Below, one piece after another: positions 1 through 9,283 of a DNA stretch of 64,000 nucleotides. Within the stretch, counting starts at the first letter, position 1. Every line of letters begins with the position of its first letter. The DNA is from Bacteroides helcogenes P 36-108. GTDB lineage: Bacteria > Bacteroidota > Bacteroidia > Bacteroidales > Bacteroidaceae. The position numbers and the translations under genes are program-made. The notes below the pieces were generated by a model that saw nothing but the letters and a program-made list of their open reading frames with translations, made no database searches and was not told the origin of the DNA. The stretch is from assembly GCF_000186225.1 (NCBI RefSeq), contig NC_014933.1, positions 620,001 to 684,000 on the forward strand, read 5' to 3'.

Positions 1-1
1 G

Positions 2-2251
2 GCAATGGCCCGCACCGCACGCCACGATACGGACATAGCGTGCCGTGTGGTCTATGTCCAAAGTCACGTCCTCCTTGAAAGTGCCCTCGCGAAAGATGTC
101 TGCTCCGTCAAAAGTCCGTTCCGCAGCCTTTCGGTAGTCCTTGTCGTCGGCCGAGAGCCATGCCTCTATCTTCGCAGGTTTGTGTGCCGCCATGCCGTAG
201 TTGGTAATCGTGCCCAACGTCAGACGGCTCACCGCTTCGGGCTTCTCAAGGTCGATGGTGAAAGAAACGGTATCGTTCTTCGCCCACGAGCACCATTCGG
301 AATCGGTATATTTCAGGCTTCCGCGCACACCGTTCACCAAAGTGTAAAGCCCGTTGGCTCCTGCTCCGCGTATCGGTTTGCCCGTGGCCTTGTTGCGGCC
401 GACAGGCAACTCCAGCGTACATCCCATCTGCCTGCCGCCGGCAAAGGTGGCGGCCCGCAACGTGCAGGCGGCGTCAAAGAACAATTCTTTTGTGTAAAGG
501 GCCGATTGCGCCGCGGGCATGCTTCCGTCGGTGGTATAGCGTATCTCCACATCGGGACGGATGCAATCCAGCGATACCTGCAAGCGTCCGTCCGCGGGTG
601 TCACCGTCTGCTGTATATTGTACATGGAGCGCGCGCAGGTTATTCCCTTTGCCTCGACGTGTGCGTTGAGACGATCCATCGCCTTGAGGTACGAGGGCCA
701 GTCTTTGCGTTCGGGCCTTGTCCATGCCACCTCCGCCAGTGCTGAAAGACGGGGGAAAAGCAGATAGTCCACATCATAGGGATTGTTGCAGAATTCCGTC
801 CAGAGCGAAGCCTGCACACCCATCAGCAGCCGGCTGATGTCGGACGTCCACTCCTTCTGCACCGGCTCGTAGTCATACACGTCTTTCAGCGTGTTATTGC
901 CGAAGTAAGTCAGTGGCTCAAACCATTGCGGCCCCTGATAGCGGATGAAGTAAAGTACGCGTGCGGGCGTCATCACAAAGCGATGTCCCTGCCGCGCTGC
1001 CTTCACCGCCGCCTGTCCGTAGCCCTGCCAGCCGAAGATGATGGCATCTTCGGGGATGTCGGTATTGGTCAGCTCGTCCCAGCCCATCACCTCACGCCCC
1101 TTGCTCTGCACATAGCGGGCCATGCGTGCCATGAAGTAGCCTTGCAAGGCTTCTTCGTCTTTCAGGCCTTCGGCCTTCATGCGGGCTTGGCACAAGGGGC
1201 ATTCCTTCCAGTGAGTCTTCCAGGCTTCATCGCCGCCCAGATGGATGTAACGGGAAGGGAAAAGTTCAGCCACCTCGTCTATCACTCCCTGCAAGAAGCT
1301 GAAAACACTGTCATTGCCCGCACAAAAGATGATATCGGCATGGTTTCCGCCCAAGCCGGGAAGCACACCGATGAACTTGTCCACCACCGGGCAGGCCAGC
1401 AAGGGATAAGCCGCCAGCGCAGCATTGCTGTGGGCGGGCATCTCTATTTCGGGAATCACTTCTATGTGGCGTGCCGTGGCATACGTCACGATCTCACGGA
1501 TGTCATCCTGCGTATAGAAGCCCTCTTCCACGGTGGGCTGTCCCTGACGGGGGTTGCGGCGTTCGGGAAAGGGCTTGTCACGGTGATCCACACGGCGTGA
1601 GCCAATCTTTGTAAGCAACGGGTAGCGCTTGATTTCAATCCTCCATCCGTTGTCGTCCACCAAATGCAGGTGCAGCTTGTTCAGCTTCATCATCGCCATG
1701 CAGTCAATGATGCGCAGCAGATTCTCCTTGGGGGTGAAGAAACGTGCCACATCCATCATCAGCCCCCGATAGCCGAAGCGCGGACTGTCCGTGATGGTCA
1801 TGGCGGGTATCAGCCATTCGGTGTCGGGCTGTGCCACGCCGCCCTCTATCGCGGGCGGCAGCAGTTGCCGGATGCTCTGCAAGGCGTAGAAGAAGCCCTG
1901 TGCACCCGAAGCATGCACACGTATCCCTTTTGCCGTAACGGACAGGCGATAAGCTTCGGGGGGCAAAGCAGCATCGGTAAGCAGCCGCACCTCACCGCCC
2001 TTGCCGCCCACCTTCACACGGGGAGTGAAGCCTGCCGCACGGGTAAAAAGGGATGCAAACTGCCTGAGCTCCACGGCCTGCCTTTCATCTGCGGCAGTGA
2101 AAACGGTGTTGGCGGTAAAGCGGAAATATCCCGTACCCGGCACTATGCTTGCCGGGCAGGGAACGATGGAAAAAGGTTGTGTCAAGTTATCGGCCCGGAC
2201 ATTGCCCAGCATCAGCAGCAAGCAGCAGGCCAGCGAGTAGAGATATTTCAT
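2..2251 (-). CDS. GH20 beta-N-acetylhexosaminidase, 3' end cut by window
   Basis: This is an exo-acting hexosaminidase that would remove terminal beta-linked GlcNAc or GalNAc in the periplasm or at the cell surface. Reading the minus strand from the ATG at 2251 gives an uninterrupted frame of 750 codons to the window edge, so the C-terminus is missing. Residues 1-20 (MKYLYSLACCLLLMLGNVRA) look like a signal peptide. A GH20 N-terminal beta domain precedes the barrel. The catalytic Asp-Glu pair sits in HLGGDEAW at D341-E342. The C-terminal part carries a chitobiase-like segment and the start of a discoidin-like domain. It lies 21 bases after the sulfatase and is probably the last gene of the susC-susD-sulfatase unit. 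Family assignment is firm. The substrate (perhaps 6-sulfo-GlcNAc on mucin) is inferred from the neighbour. Confidence 0.92.
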   Translation of the reverse strand, partial: MKYLYSLACCLLLMLGNVRADNLTQPFSIVPCPASIVPGTGYFRFTANTVFTAADERQAVELRQFASLFTRAAGFTPRVKVGGKGGEVRLLTDAALPPEAYRLSVTAKGIRVHASGAQGFFYALQSIRQLLPPAIEGGVAQPDTEWLIPAMTITDSPRFGYRGLMMDVARFFTPKENLLRIIDCMAMMKLNKLHLHLVDDNGWRIEIKRYPLLTKIGSRRVDHRDKPFPERRNPRQGQPTVEEGFYTQDDIREIVTYATARHIEVIPEIEMPAHSNAALAAYPLLACPVVDKFIGVLPGLGGNHADIIFCAGNDSVFSFLQGVIDEVAELFPSRYIHLGGDEAWKTHWKECPLCQARMKAEGLKDEEALQGYFMARMARYVQSKGREVMGWDELTNTDIPEDAIIFGWQGYGQAAVKAARQGHRFVMTPARVLYFIRYQGPQWFEPLTYFGNNTLKDVYDYEPVQKEWTSDISRLLMGVQASLWTEFCNNPYDVDYLLFPRLSALAEVAWTRPERKDWPSYLKAMDRLNAHVEAKGITCARSMYNIQQTVTPADGRLQVSLDCIRPDVEIRYTTDGSMPAAQSALYTKELFFDAACTLRAATFAGGRQMGCTLELPVGRNKATGKPIRGAGANGLYTLVNGVRGSLKYTDSEWCSWAKNDTVSFTIDLEKPEAVSRLTLGTITNYGMAAHKPAKIEAWLSADDKDYRKAAERTFDGADIFREGTFKEDVTLDIDHTARYVRIVACGAGHC

Positions 2252-2272
2252 AAGGTCTTGTTTTCTGATTGG

Positions 2273-3856
2273 TTATTCCCGATCCCTCTCAGGAGAGAAG
2301 CGTACCGGATCATTATATTGCTCCTGAAGCGCAGCCAACTGCCCTTTCAGTTCTTCCACGGTCTTCTCCGTTCCCGGCTGTCCGTAAATGTTGTGCATCT
2401 CGGCAGGGTCGTTCCGGAGGTCATAGAGTTCCCATACATCGATGTCGTTGTAGAAATGAATCAGTTTGTAACGTTCGGTGCGTATGCCGTAATGGCGCTT
2501 CACCATGTGCTCGGCAGGATATTCGTAGAAGTGGTAGTACAGGGCCTTCCGCCATCCGGCAGGTTTCCCGCCTTTGAGCAACGGCAGCAGAGACACTCCC
2601 TGTATATCGTCGGGAACCTTCACACCGGCCAGTTCGAGGAACGTGGGCGCATAGTCTATATTCTGCACCATCTCGGTGATGTCTCCTTTCCGTTCAAAGC
2701 CCTTGGGCAAACGCATGATGAGAGGGGTGCGCATGGATTCCTCATACATGAAGCGCTTGTCGAACCATCCGTGTTCGCCCATGTAGAATCCCTGGTCGGA
2801 GGTATATACCACCAATGTGTTGTCGTCAAGCCCGGCCTTCTTCAGATAGTCGAGTACACGGCCCACGTTGTCGTCCAGTGACTTCACCGTCTTCATGTAG
2901 TCGCGCATGTAGCGCTGAAACTTCCAGTTGGCAAGCTCCTTGCCCTGAAGGTTCTGCTTGTAGAAGTCCTCTATGATGGGAGCGTAGAACTTATCCCATG
3001 CGGCACGCTGCGCCTCGTCCATGCGTCCGAGTATATTCTCGTACATGGTTTTCAGACGGCTCTTTTTGTCGGGGCGCAACATCTTGAGGTCATAAATCAG
3101 ATCCATGTCCTTCACAATGCCCATCTCTTGTGCAGCGGCAGCCGGACGGCCTTCGTAGTCGTCAAAGAAATTGTCGGGCAGGGGAAATGTCTTGTCCTCG
3201 TAGAGTGACAGGTTGCAGGTGTCGGCCATCCAGTCGCGGTGGATAGCCTTGTGGTGTATCAGCAGGCAGAAAGGCTTCTCTTTGTCCCGCTTGCTCTCCA
3301 TCCAGTCTATGGCGTCATCGGTGATAAGGGTGGTGATATAACCGTGCTTACGTATCGTGTCATTGTCTTGGGTGATGAAGTCCGGATTATAGTAGCTGCC
3401 TTGTCCGGGCACTATCTCCCAATAGTTGAATCCTGTGGGCAGGCTCTCCAGATGCCATTTGCCTATAACGGCCGTTTCATATCCCGCCTGTTGAAGCAGC
3501 TTGGGGAAGGTCTGCTGCGAAGCGTCGAACACACAAGTGGAGTTATCGTAGAACTTATTGGCGCAACTGTGTTTACCCGTAATCATGCAGGCACGGCTGG
3601 GGCCGCTCAGGGAGTTGGCCACAAAACTGTTGGTGAAGCGCACCCCGTCGGCAGCTATCCTGTCCAAATTGGGAGTTTCCATATAACGGCGGTCATAGCA
3701 GCTCATCATCTGAGCAGTATGGTCGTCCGTCATGATATACACGATGTTGTACTGTTTCTGTGCCTCTCCCTTTTTCTGGGAAGTGCAAGACGGCAGGGAC
3801 GCCACGGTGGCGACGCCTGTCAGGGAATAGAGTAGGCCTGATTGTAAAGCATTCAT
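2273..3856 (-). CDS. Serine-type S1 family sulfatase (possible GlcNAc-6-sulfatase)
   Basis: This is a type I sulfatase of 527 residues that hydrolyses sulfate esters on glycans. The metal-binding Asp pair is in YIMTDDHTAQ (about residues 44-45). The modification motif is S84-G-P-S-R88, so the formylglycine would come from serine, which requires the radical-SAM anaerobic maturase usual in Bacteroides. The maturase is not in this window. An N-terminal hydrophobic stretch ends in LPSC (C24), compatible with a lipoprotein signal. It sits between susD and the GH20 gene, so it probably acts before or with the hexosaminidase. General resemblance to N-acetylglucosamine-6-O-sulfatases of Bacteroides (S1_11 type) is a recollection from the sequence, not a measured match. 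The sulfatase call is strong and the substrate call is weak. Confidence 0.93.
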   Translation of the reverse strand: MNALQSGLLYSLTGVATVASLPSCTSQKKGEAQKQYNIVYIMTDDHTAQMMSCYDRRYMETPNLDRIAADGVRFTNSFVANSLSGPSRACMITGKHSCANKFYDNSTCVFDASQQTFPKLLQQAGYETAVIGKWHLESLPTGFNYWEIVPGQGSYYNPDFITQDNDTIRKHGYITTLITDDAIDWMESKRDKEKPFCLLIHHKAIHRDWMADTCNLSLYEDKTFPLPDNFFDDYEGRPAAAAQEMGIVKDMDLIYDLKMLRPDKKSRLKTMYENILGRMDEAQRAAWDKFYAPIIEDFYKQNLQGKELANWKFQRYMRDYMKTVKSLDDNVGRVLDYLKKAGLDDNTLVVYTSDQGFYMGEHGWFDKRFMYEESMRTPLIMRLPKGFERKGDITEMVQNIDYAPTFLELAGVKVPDDIQGVSLLPLLKGGKPAGWRKALYYHFYEYPAEHMVKRHYGIRTERYKLIHFYNDIDVWELYDLRNDPAEMHNIYGQPGTEKTVEELKGQLAALQEQYNDPVRFSPERDRE

Positions 3857-3887
3857 AATTAAAGCAATTAATAAAAAATGAATAATA

Positions 3888-3915
3888 GATGCAGGGTTTA
3901 AAACAGCCCTGCATC
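3888..3915 (-). terminator. Hairpin between susD and sulfatase, possible attenuator
   Basis: A perfect 9-bp inverted repeat (GATGCAGGG at 3888-3896 and CCCTGCATC at 3907-3915) lies in the 103-base gap between susD and the sulfatase. In the direction of transcription it is followed by a T-rich stretch. It could act as a partial terminator or an mRNA-end stabiliser that makes susC/susD more abundant than the enzymes. Function is inferred. Confidence 0.55.
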
Positions 3916-3959
3916 CAAAATTTCTTCAAATCTATAAAAAGTATCTATAACCAAGCCCA

Positions 3960-5795
3960 TCAATAGCCATAATTATTGTCACTATTGGTTATTCCGGAAT
4001 TAGCGTCAATCTCACTCTGCGGAATAGGCAGCAGGAGATTCTTCTTCAAAAAGTCATCCGTCAGGTTTCCGCCGTTGAACAACTGGTCCAGCCAAGCATT
4101 GTTGGTCGATGCATAGCGTGCCTGTGAAGCCTTCGTGATCTCATGGTTGTTGTGATATTCCAACGCTTTCTTCAAATATTCCGTTCCACAGATACGAACC
4201 ATCTCGTACATGTTCGGCTCACCGATGAACTCGAAGATGCGTTCGAAATAAAGTTTCTCCGTAACCTCGTCCTTGCCCAACGATGCCGGCCAGTCCTTGG
4301 GCTCGGAAGCAGTTCCCTTGCCGGAGTTGCGGGCACGTGCCAGCACTTCATTGGCCAATGATACGGCTTTCGCAGTATTGCCCAATTCGTTGTAAACGTC
4401 TGCCATCAACAGCAGCATTTCGGCATAGCGATAGACAATCAGATTCTTGTGGCTGCGTGTGCCCACCTGATTCTGGTCGTATAACTTCTGGAAAGCGGGC
4501 CAACTGTTCTGATTGCCTTCTTTGGCGAATTTCTCTGTCACAATGCGTGAAATTATCTGATTGTCCGGGCTTTCTCCATGAGTTTTCTCATAGTTAGCAA
4601 GCTCACTGACACTCGGATTCCTGGGATTGCTCAACTCTCCATAAGGCAATTTGATGAGGTGCTGTCTCGCTGCCACCACCTTGCCGTTCTTCGTGATGGA
4701 ATCACCTTTCACGGTATAGGTGACATACGGATACAGATAAGTAGAGTCGTTTGCACAAAGTTCGTCGCCTACCATGGTTTTCGGATTCGCCTGATTGTTT
4801 CCGCCGCGTGTACGCCATCTGGTCTGGAAAGTCTCAGCGATACGGGGATCATCGGGATATGTGCCCTCCATCAAGTCGTAGATAGCCTTGGAAGCCCGAT
4901 AAGTGCTCCATGAAATGCCGGTGGTGGAAAGAGAAGGCGCGAAACGATTGCAGGCACGATTGTAGATCACAGTGGACTCCGTAGTATAGTTCAACTGAAA
5001 AACAGACTCCTTGGAGCCACGTACATTGTCCGCAAAGAGACTGCCAAACTTGGGCTCCAACGCATAACCGCTATTCGCATATACATCATCGAACACGGCC
5101 TTTGCCTTCTCCAGATTGGCGGAGGTGTCTATTCCGAGACGGGCCATCTTGTGATAAACCTTGCCGAGATAGGCTTTGGCTGCCCAAGCATTGGCACGTC
5201 CGTCAACTTTCGTATCAGAAATGGCGGAAGCGTCTGTCAAATCGGCCACCACCTGCCTGAAAACATCTTCTTTCGGCGAACGGGCAATGGCAATACCTTC
5301 TGATGAAGATGCGATAGTCTTCAAGGGAACATCGCCAAACACAGTCGCCAGATTGTAATAAGCCACGGCGCGCAGAAACTTGGCCTCACCGCCATATTGT
5401 TTCTTCACATCGGCACTGAGCCCGCTTTTATCCAGGCTCTCAAGGAAAGCATTGACTTCGGCAATCACTTTATACATGCCCTGCCACGCGTAAGACACAA
5501 GCGAGTTGCTGACCGGAGTGTTCAGATTCACATTCACGTCCTGATCGCTGCCATTGTGATTGGCAAAACCGAATCCTGAAGCAGAAAGCATCACCTCCTG
5601 CCACATCTGTCCGTATCCGTTCGGTGCGGCCATGTATCCATAACATCCCAGCAACGCCAGTTCCGCATTGCTTGCAGAAGAGAATACAACGGATGAGTTC
5701 TGTGAATACAACGGCTTTTCATTCAGCAATGTATCGCATGATGTCAGCCCGCCAACCAGCACCAAGGAGCAAATATAGTATTTCAAATTTTTCAT
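3960..5795 (-). CDS. SusD/RagB-family glycan-binding lipoprotein
   Basis: This is a surface lipoprotein of 611 residues that would bind glycan and act as the lid on its SusC partner. The lipobox LTSC puts the lipidated cysteine at C20. It is followed by the acidic linker typical of surface-exposed Bacteroides lipoproteins and by the TPR-like helical fold pattern of the family, including FLRAVAYYNLATVFGDVPL near the middle of the N-terminal half. It starts 19 bases after the SusC gene, the usual SusC-SusD arrangement. The ligand cannot be read from sequence. The downstream sulfatase and hexosaminidase suggest a sulfated host glycan. Confidence 0.93.
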   Translation of the reverse strand: MKNLKYYICSLVLVGGLTSCDTLLNEKPLYSQNSSVVFSSASNAELALLGCYGYMAAPNGYGQMWQEVMLSASGFGFANHNGSDQDVNVNLNTPVSNSLVSYAWQGMYKVIAEVNAFLESLDKSGLSADVKKQYGGEAKFLRAVAYYNLATVFGDVPLKTIASSSEGIAIARSPKEDVFRQVVADLTDASAISDTKVDGRANAWAAKAYLGKVYHKMARLGIDTSANLEKAKAVFDDVYANSGYALEPKFGSLFADNVRGSKESVFQLNYTTESTVIYNRACNRFAPSLSTTGISWSTYRASKAIYDLMEGTYPDDPRIAETFQTRWRTRGGNNQANPKTMVGDELCANDSTYLYPYVTYTVKGDSITKNGKVVAARQHLIKLPYGELSNPRNPSVSELANYEKTHGESPDNQIISRIVTEKFAKEGNQNSWPAFQKLYDQNQVGTRSHKNLIVYRYAEMLLLMADVYNELGNTAKAVSLANEVLARARNSGKGTASEPKDWPASLGKDEVTEKLYFERIFEFIGEPNMYEMVRICGTEYLKKALEYHNNHEITKASQARYASTNNAWLDQLFNGGNLTDDFLKKNLLLPIPQSEIDANSGITNSDNNYGY

Positions 5796-5814
5796 ATTGT
5801 AATCGGTATTAAAG

Positions 5815-8800
5815 TTAGAAAGTAATGTTCAAACCAAAGATGAAGGAACGGGGAGTGGGATATGAGTTCATGTCTATGCCGGGACGCAGCCCGTCAAAGG
5901 CAAATGAGTTCACTTCCGGATTATATCCTGAGTAATCGGTGATGACGAAAGCATTCTTCACGGAAGCGAAGACGGAAGCATTCTGCATACCCACTTTGCG
6001 GATCAGTTGTTTGGGAAGCGTATAATTCAGCGTGATATCCTCACAGCGCAGGTAACTGCCGTTTTCCACATAACGATCCATTACCATATTCTGTACCTGA
6101 TAGGTGGAACCGGGATAAAGGTTAGATTCGTTTTCGACAGTCCACATGCCTTGGTAAGCTTTCTGAGTGATGTTGTTGGAACGCTGTCCCGGGGTATTGA
6201 TGTAACGGTTACCGGTATTCAGGATGTCACGTCCCTGCACGCCGATGAAAGCGGCAGACAGCGTAAGATTCTTCCAGGAAAGATTGGTCTGGAAACCATA
6301 GGTGAAGTCGGGATTGGGATTACCGATGATATCGAGGTCGTTCGTATCGATCACTCCATCTTCGTTTCGATCCACAAACTTCACATCGCCGGCCTTGGGA
6401 GCAGTGCCGTTTACAGTCTTATAATGAGCTACCGAACCGTCTTTCTTTGTGTATTGCACACCGTCGGCGCTCACATCGGCAGTGTGTACAATGCCATCCG
6501 TCACATATCCGTAGAAGAGCCCCGGAGCTTCACCGGCCAGGAAGATGTTTCCTACGCCAAAATGGTCGCCCAAGGAATTACCCAGATAACCTACACGCTC
6601 GCCCAAGGAGCCGAATGAGGTGGGCAGCAATCCCAAGTCGCCGATTTCACCCTTGTTCATGCCGAAGGTTCCCGACAGATTCCATTTCCAGTCTTTCACG
6701 TCAATGATACGTGCGTTCAAAGAGAGTTCAAAGCCTTTGTTAGTCAAAGAGCCCTGATTGTAATAAGTGGAAGAGAATCCGGCCGATCCCGGCAATGTCC
6801 TTGAAATGAGCAAATCGGTGGTCTTCTTCTGATATACATCCAATGTACCGGTCAGGCGTGATTTCAGAATGCCGAAGTCGATGCCGACATTCCATGAAGC
6901 TGTCTTTTCCCACTTTAAGCCGTTGTTGGACAAGTTGGTCACAATCATTGTGGAAAGGATATTGCCGTTGGATTCGGCATAAACGACATTTCCCGAAGCA
7001 TTCTGCCCGTACATGGAGAATGTGGAATACGGATCAATGCTTTGGTTACCGGTGACACCATAGCTCAGTCTCATCTTCAACTGATCCACAAACGAAACAT
7101 CTTTCATGAATTCTTCCTGCTCCATACGCCATGCCAAAGATGCGGAGGGAAAATAGCCCCAACGGTTGGATTTGACGAATTTGCTGGAACCGTCGGCACG
7201 CAGCGAAGCTGTGACCAGATACTTATCCAACAGGCTGACATTGACACGACCTAAGTAAGAAAGCAACTGATAGTCTTTCTGTACAGGTTGCTGATAATCT
7301 TTGGTTCCTGCCATGTGCATGCCATTTTCACGGAATTCGTAAGTTGTGAATTTTGTGCCAATCACATTCTTGCTCAAGAAATTGTAGTCTTCGTAAGTAA
7401 CACCGGCGGTAGCGTCCAATGCGCCTATGGCGCCGAGTTTTGTATTGTAGTTCAGGATATTCTCCACAGAAAAATTATTCTTGTTCAAGTCTGTGGTTGC
7501 CAGATATCCGTTGTTATTCATACCTTGGTACAATTCCAGACCATACCAACGCTTGCGGTTGTTGATGTTTACGTTACCGCCTGCACGCAGATTGTAAGTA
7601 AGGAACTTGCTTATCTTCCAGGACAGATCCAAGCTTCCAAGAAAAGTCTTGTCGTCGGTCAAGTCCACATAGTCGTTCAGCCAACTGAAGACTGTAGTCC
7701 TGGTTTCATTAGAAAGGCTGGGATCATCCGCCGGCAGTTCAAAAGGAGCATAATCCAATGCGGTACGTGAAACGGCGCCCGTTGCACCACCCAAAGTATT
7801 GCCTCCGGCCATCATATCGTTCTGCCGCAGCGAACCTGCCAGCATCAGCTTCAGATCCACGGTTTTAGATAATGCCGTATTCAGGTTGGCGCGCAAGTCA
7901 CCTTGCTTCAATCCGGTCTTTTTCACCGTACCGTTGATATCCTTAAAAGCTGCGGAAATATAGTAGGTAGTCTTTCCCGTACCGCCATTCAGGGACACAG
8001 AATAATTCTGCGAGAAAGCGGAAGTATAGATTTCCTTCTGCCAGTTGCGTTCGGACACCACACGATACGTTTCGGGATCATTGGGATCGTATTTGCTCAA
8101 CGCGTCATTGAACACGTATCTCATTTCGTCGCCTACCTGATGGAAGGGAACGTCCTGCGAAGTTATTCTGGAGTTGATATATCCGGCATACTCGTTCAGA
8201 TTTATCATCTTCAGCAGGTTGGCAGCATTGGCAATGGTGAAGTTGGCAGAGACGTTCACCTTTGCCTTACCTTCTTTTCCTTTCTTGGTAGTAATAAGGA
8301 TTACACCATTGGCTCCGCGTGAACCGTAGATGGCGGTGGAAGAAGCGTCCTTCAGTACGGTGATGTCTTCAATATCCGCAGGGTTGAGAGAAGCAAGCGG
8401 ATCCTGATTAATCTGGAAGTCACCCGAAATGCCCGAAGAAGCGAACTCTCCGGTAGAGGCTTGAGGGATGTTATCAATTACATAAAGTGGTTGGTTGTCG
8501 CCACGAAGTGAACTTGCGCCACGAATCGTGACCGACGAAGCGGCGCCCGGAGTAGAGGAAGCGGAACTGACCACCAGACCGGCAACCTTGCCACTCAACA
8601 AATTATCGACGGAAGATGACTTGGCAGCGTCATTGGCATCAGGCCTCACACTGCTCAAAGCCCCCGTAAGGTCGCCTTTACGAACATTGCCGTAGCCCAC
8701 CACGACAACCTCGTCCAACAACCGGGTATCTTCTTGTAAAGTTACATTGATTACCTTCTTGTTTCCTACGGTGATTTCCTGCGATATATAGCCGATAAAG

Positions 8801-9030
8801 GAAAAAACCAACACGGATTTGGAACCGGGAACATCTACTTTATAATTACCGTCAATATCGGTAATCACACCCATGGCTGTTCCCTTTACCTGTACATTGA
8901 CACCGGGTACACCTTCGTTGGTGCTGTCAATCACTTTACCTGTCACCTTTATATTCTGTGCCGTCACAGAGGCACTCGACATCAGGAAGAACAGGCATAC
9001 CAAACATACATTCAACAATTTCTGTCTCAT
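5815..9030 (-). CDS. SusC/RagA-family TonB-dependent outer-membrane transporter
   Basis: This is a 1071-residue TonB-dependent outer-membrane importer for oligosaccharides. It has a signal peptide of about 25 residues ending SVTAQ. Next come a carboxypeptidase-regulatory-like domain (about 27-105), the segment LLDEVVVVGYG, and a plug domain with the family motifs TIRGASSLRG and STAIYGSRGANGVI. The beta-barrel ends in an aromatic residue (FGLNITF). There is no N-terminal STN signalling domain, which fits control by the hybrid two-component system encoded divergently rather than by an ECF sigma factor. It is the first gene of the susC-susD-sulfatase-GH20 unit. Confidence 0.95.
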   Translation of the reverse strand: MRQKLLNVCLVCLFFLMSSASVTAQNIKVTGKVIDSTNEGVPGVNVQVKGTAMGVITDIDGNYKVDVPGSKSVLVFSFIGYISQEITVGNKKVINVTLQEDTRLLDEVVVVGYGNVRKGDLTGALSSVRPDANDAAKSSSVDNLLSGKVAGLVVSSASSTPGAASSVTIRGASSLRGDNQPLYVIDNIPQASTGEFASSGISGDFQINQDPLASLNPADIEDITVLKDASSTAIYGSRGANGVILITTKKGKEGKAKVNVSANFTIANAANLLKMINLNEYAGYINSRITSQDVPFHQVGDEMRYVFNDALSKYDPNDPETYRVVSERNWQKEIYTSAFSQNYSVSLNGGTGKTTYYISAAFKDINGTVKKTGLKQGDLRANLNTALSKTVDLKLMLAGSLRQNDMMAGGNTLGGATGAVSRTALDYAPFELPADDPSLSNETRTTVFSWLNDYVDLTDDKTFLGSLDLSWKISKFLTYNLRAGGNVNINNRKRWYGLELYQGMNNNGYLATTDLNKNNFSVENILNYNTKLGAIGALDATAGVTYEDYNFLSKNVIGTKFTTYEFRENGMHMAGTKDYQQPVQKDYQLLSYLGRVNVSLLDKYLVTASLRADGSSKFVKSNRWGYFPSASLAWRMEQEEFMKDVSFVDQLKMRLSYGVTGNQSIDPYSTFSMYGQNASGNVVYAESNGNILSTMIVTNLSNNGLKWEKTASWNVGIDFGILKSRLTGTLDVYQKKTTDLLISRTLPGSAGFSSTYYNQGSLTNKGFELSLNARIIDVKDWKWNLSGTFGMNKGEIGDLGLLPTSFGSLGERVGYLGNSLGDHFGVGNIFLAGEAPGLFYGYVTDGIVHTADVSADGVQYTKKDGSVAHYKTVNGTAPKAGDVKFVDRNEDGVIDTNDLDIIGNPNPDFTYGFQTNLSWKNLTLSAAFIGVQGRDILNTGNRYINTPGQRSNNITQKAYQGMWTVENESNLYPGSTYQVQNMVMDRYVENGSYLRCEDITLNYTLPKQLIRKVGMQNASVFASVKNAFVITDYSGYNPEVNSFAFDGLRPGIDMNSYPTPRSFIFGLNITF

Positions 9031-9074
9031 AGAATTAAATTTAAATAAAGACTTTTGTTAACTTTAATTTGAGG

Positions 9075-9082
9075 CAAATATA
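9075..9082 (-). promoter_or_regulatory. -7 element of the first susC promoter
   Basis: On the minus strand TATATTTG fits the Bacteroides TAnnTTTG element and lies about 45 bases before the susC start. No TTTG is seen at the usual -33 position. That region instead carries a direct repeat of GCGCTGTC (9086-9093 and 9100-9107, plus strand), which suggests an activator-dependent promoter. Confidence 0.6.
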
Positions 9083-9125
9083 GAAGCGCTGTCAGACATG
9101 CGCTGTCTAAAAATCACTATTTTAA

Positions 9126-9202
9126 ACTCCAATTTTGGCTATAAGTCCTTCTGCAGCGGGCAAATAGTCAAAACCGGAACTTAAAATAGCCAAAATTGGA
9201 GT
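9126..9202. promoter_or_regulatory. Long-spaced inverted repeat, candidate HTCS operator
   Basis: A perfect 16-bp inverted repeat has arms ACTCCAATTTTGGCTA (9126-9141) and TAGCCAAAATTGGAGT (9187-9202), separated by 45 bases. It lies between the divergent susC and hybrid-sensor genes, upstream of the susC -7 element. Equivalent positions in the two arms are 61 bp apart. This is the most likely binding site of the AraC-type domain of the adjacent regulator, although a stem-loop role is not excluded. Confidence 0.6.
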
Positions 9203-9229
9203 CTCCTCCGGCAAGATTATACATTTTGT

Positions 9230-9261
9230 TTTGTTTCGTTCACGACAAAAGCCTACTTTTG
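9230..9261 (+). promoter_or_regulatory. Promoter of the hybrid two-component regulator
   Basis: TTTG at 9230-9233 and TACTTTTG at 9254-9261 are separated by 20 bases, matching the Bacteroides housekeeping promoter consensus. The -7 element lies 22 bases before the ATG at 9284. Confidence 0.75.
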
Positions 9262-9283
9262 TTCCGATCTTTTGCGTAAGCCC

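Noticed and set aside
5..2881. Long plus-strand frames opposite the GH20 and sulfatase genes (5-745, 926-1600, 1664-2881)
   Set aside because: They are antisense shadows. The minus strand carries intact GH20 and sulfatase motifs across the same bases.
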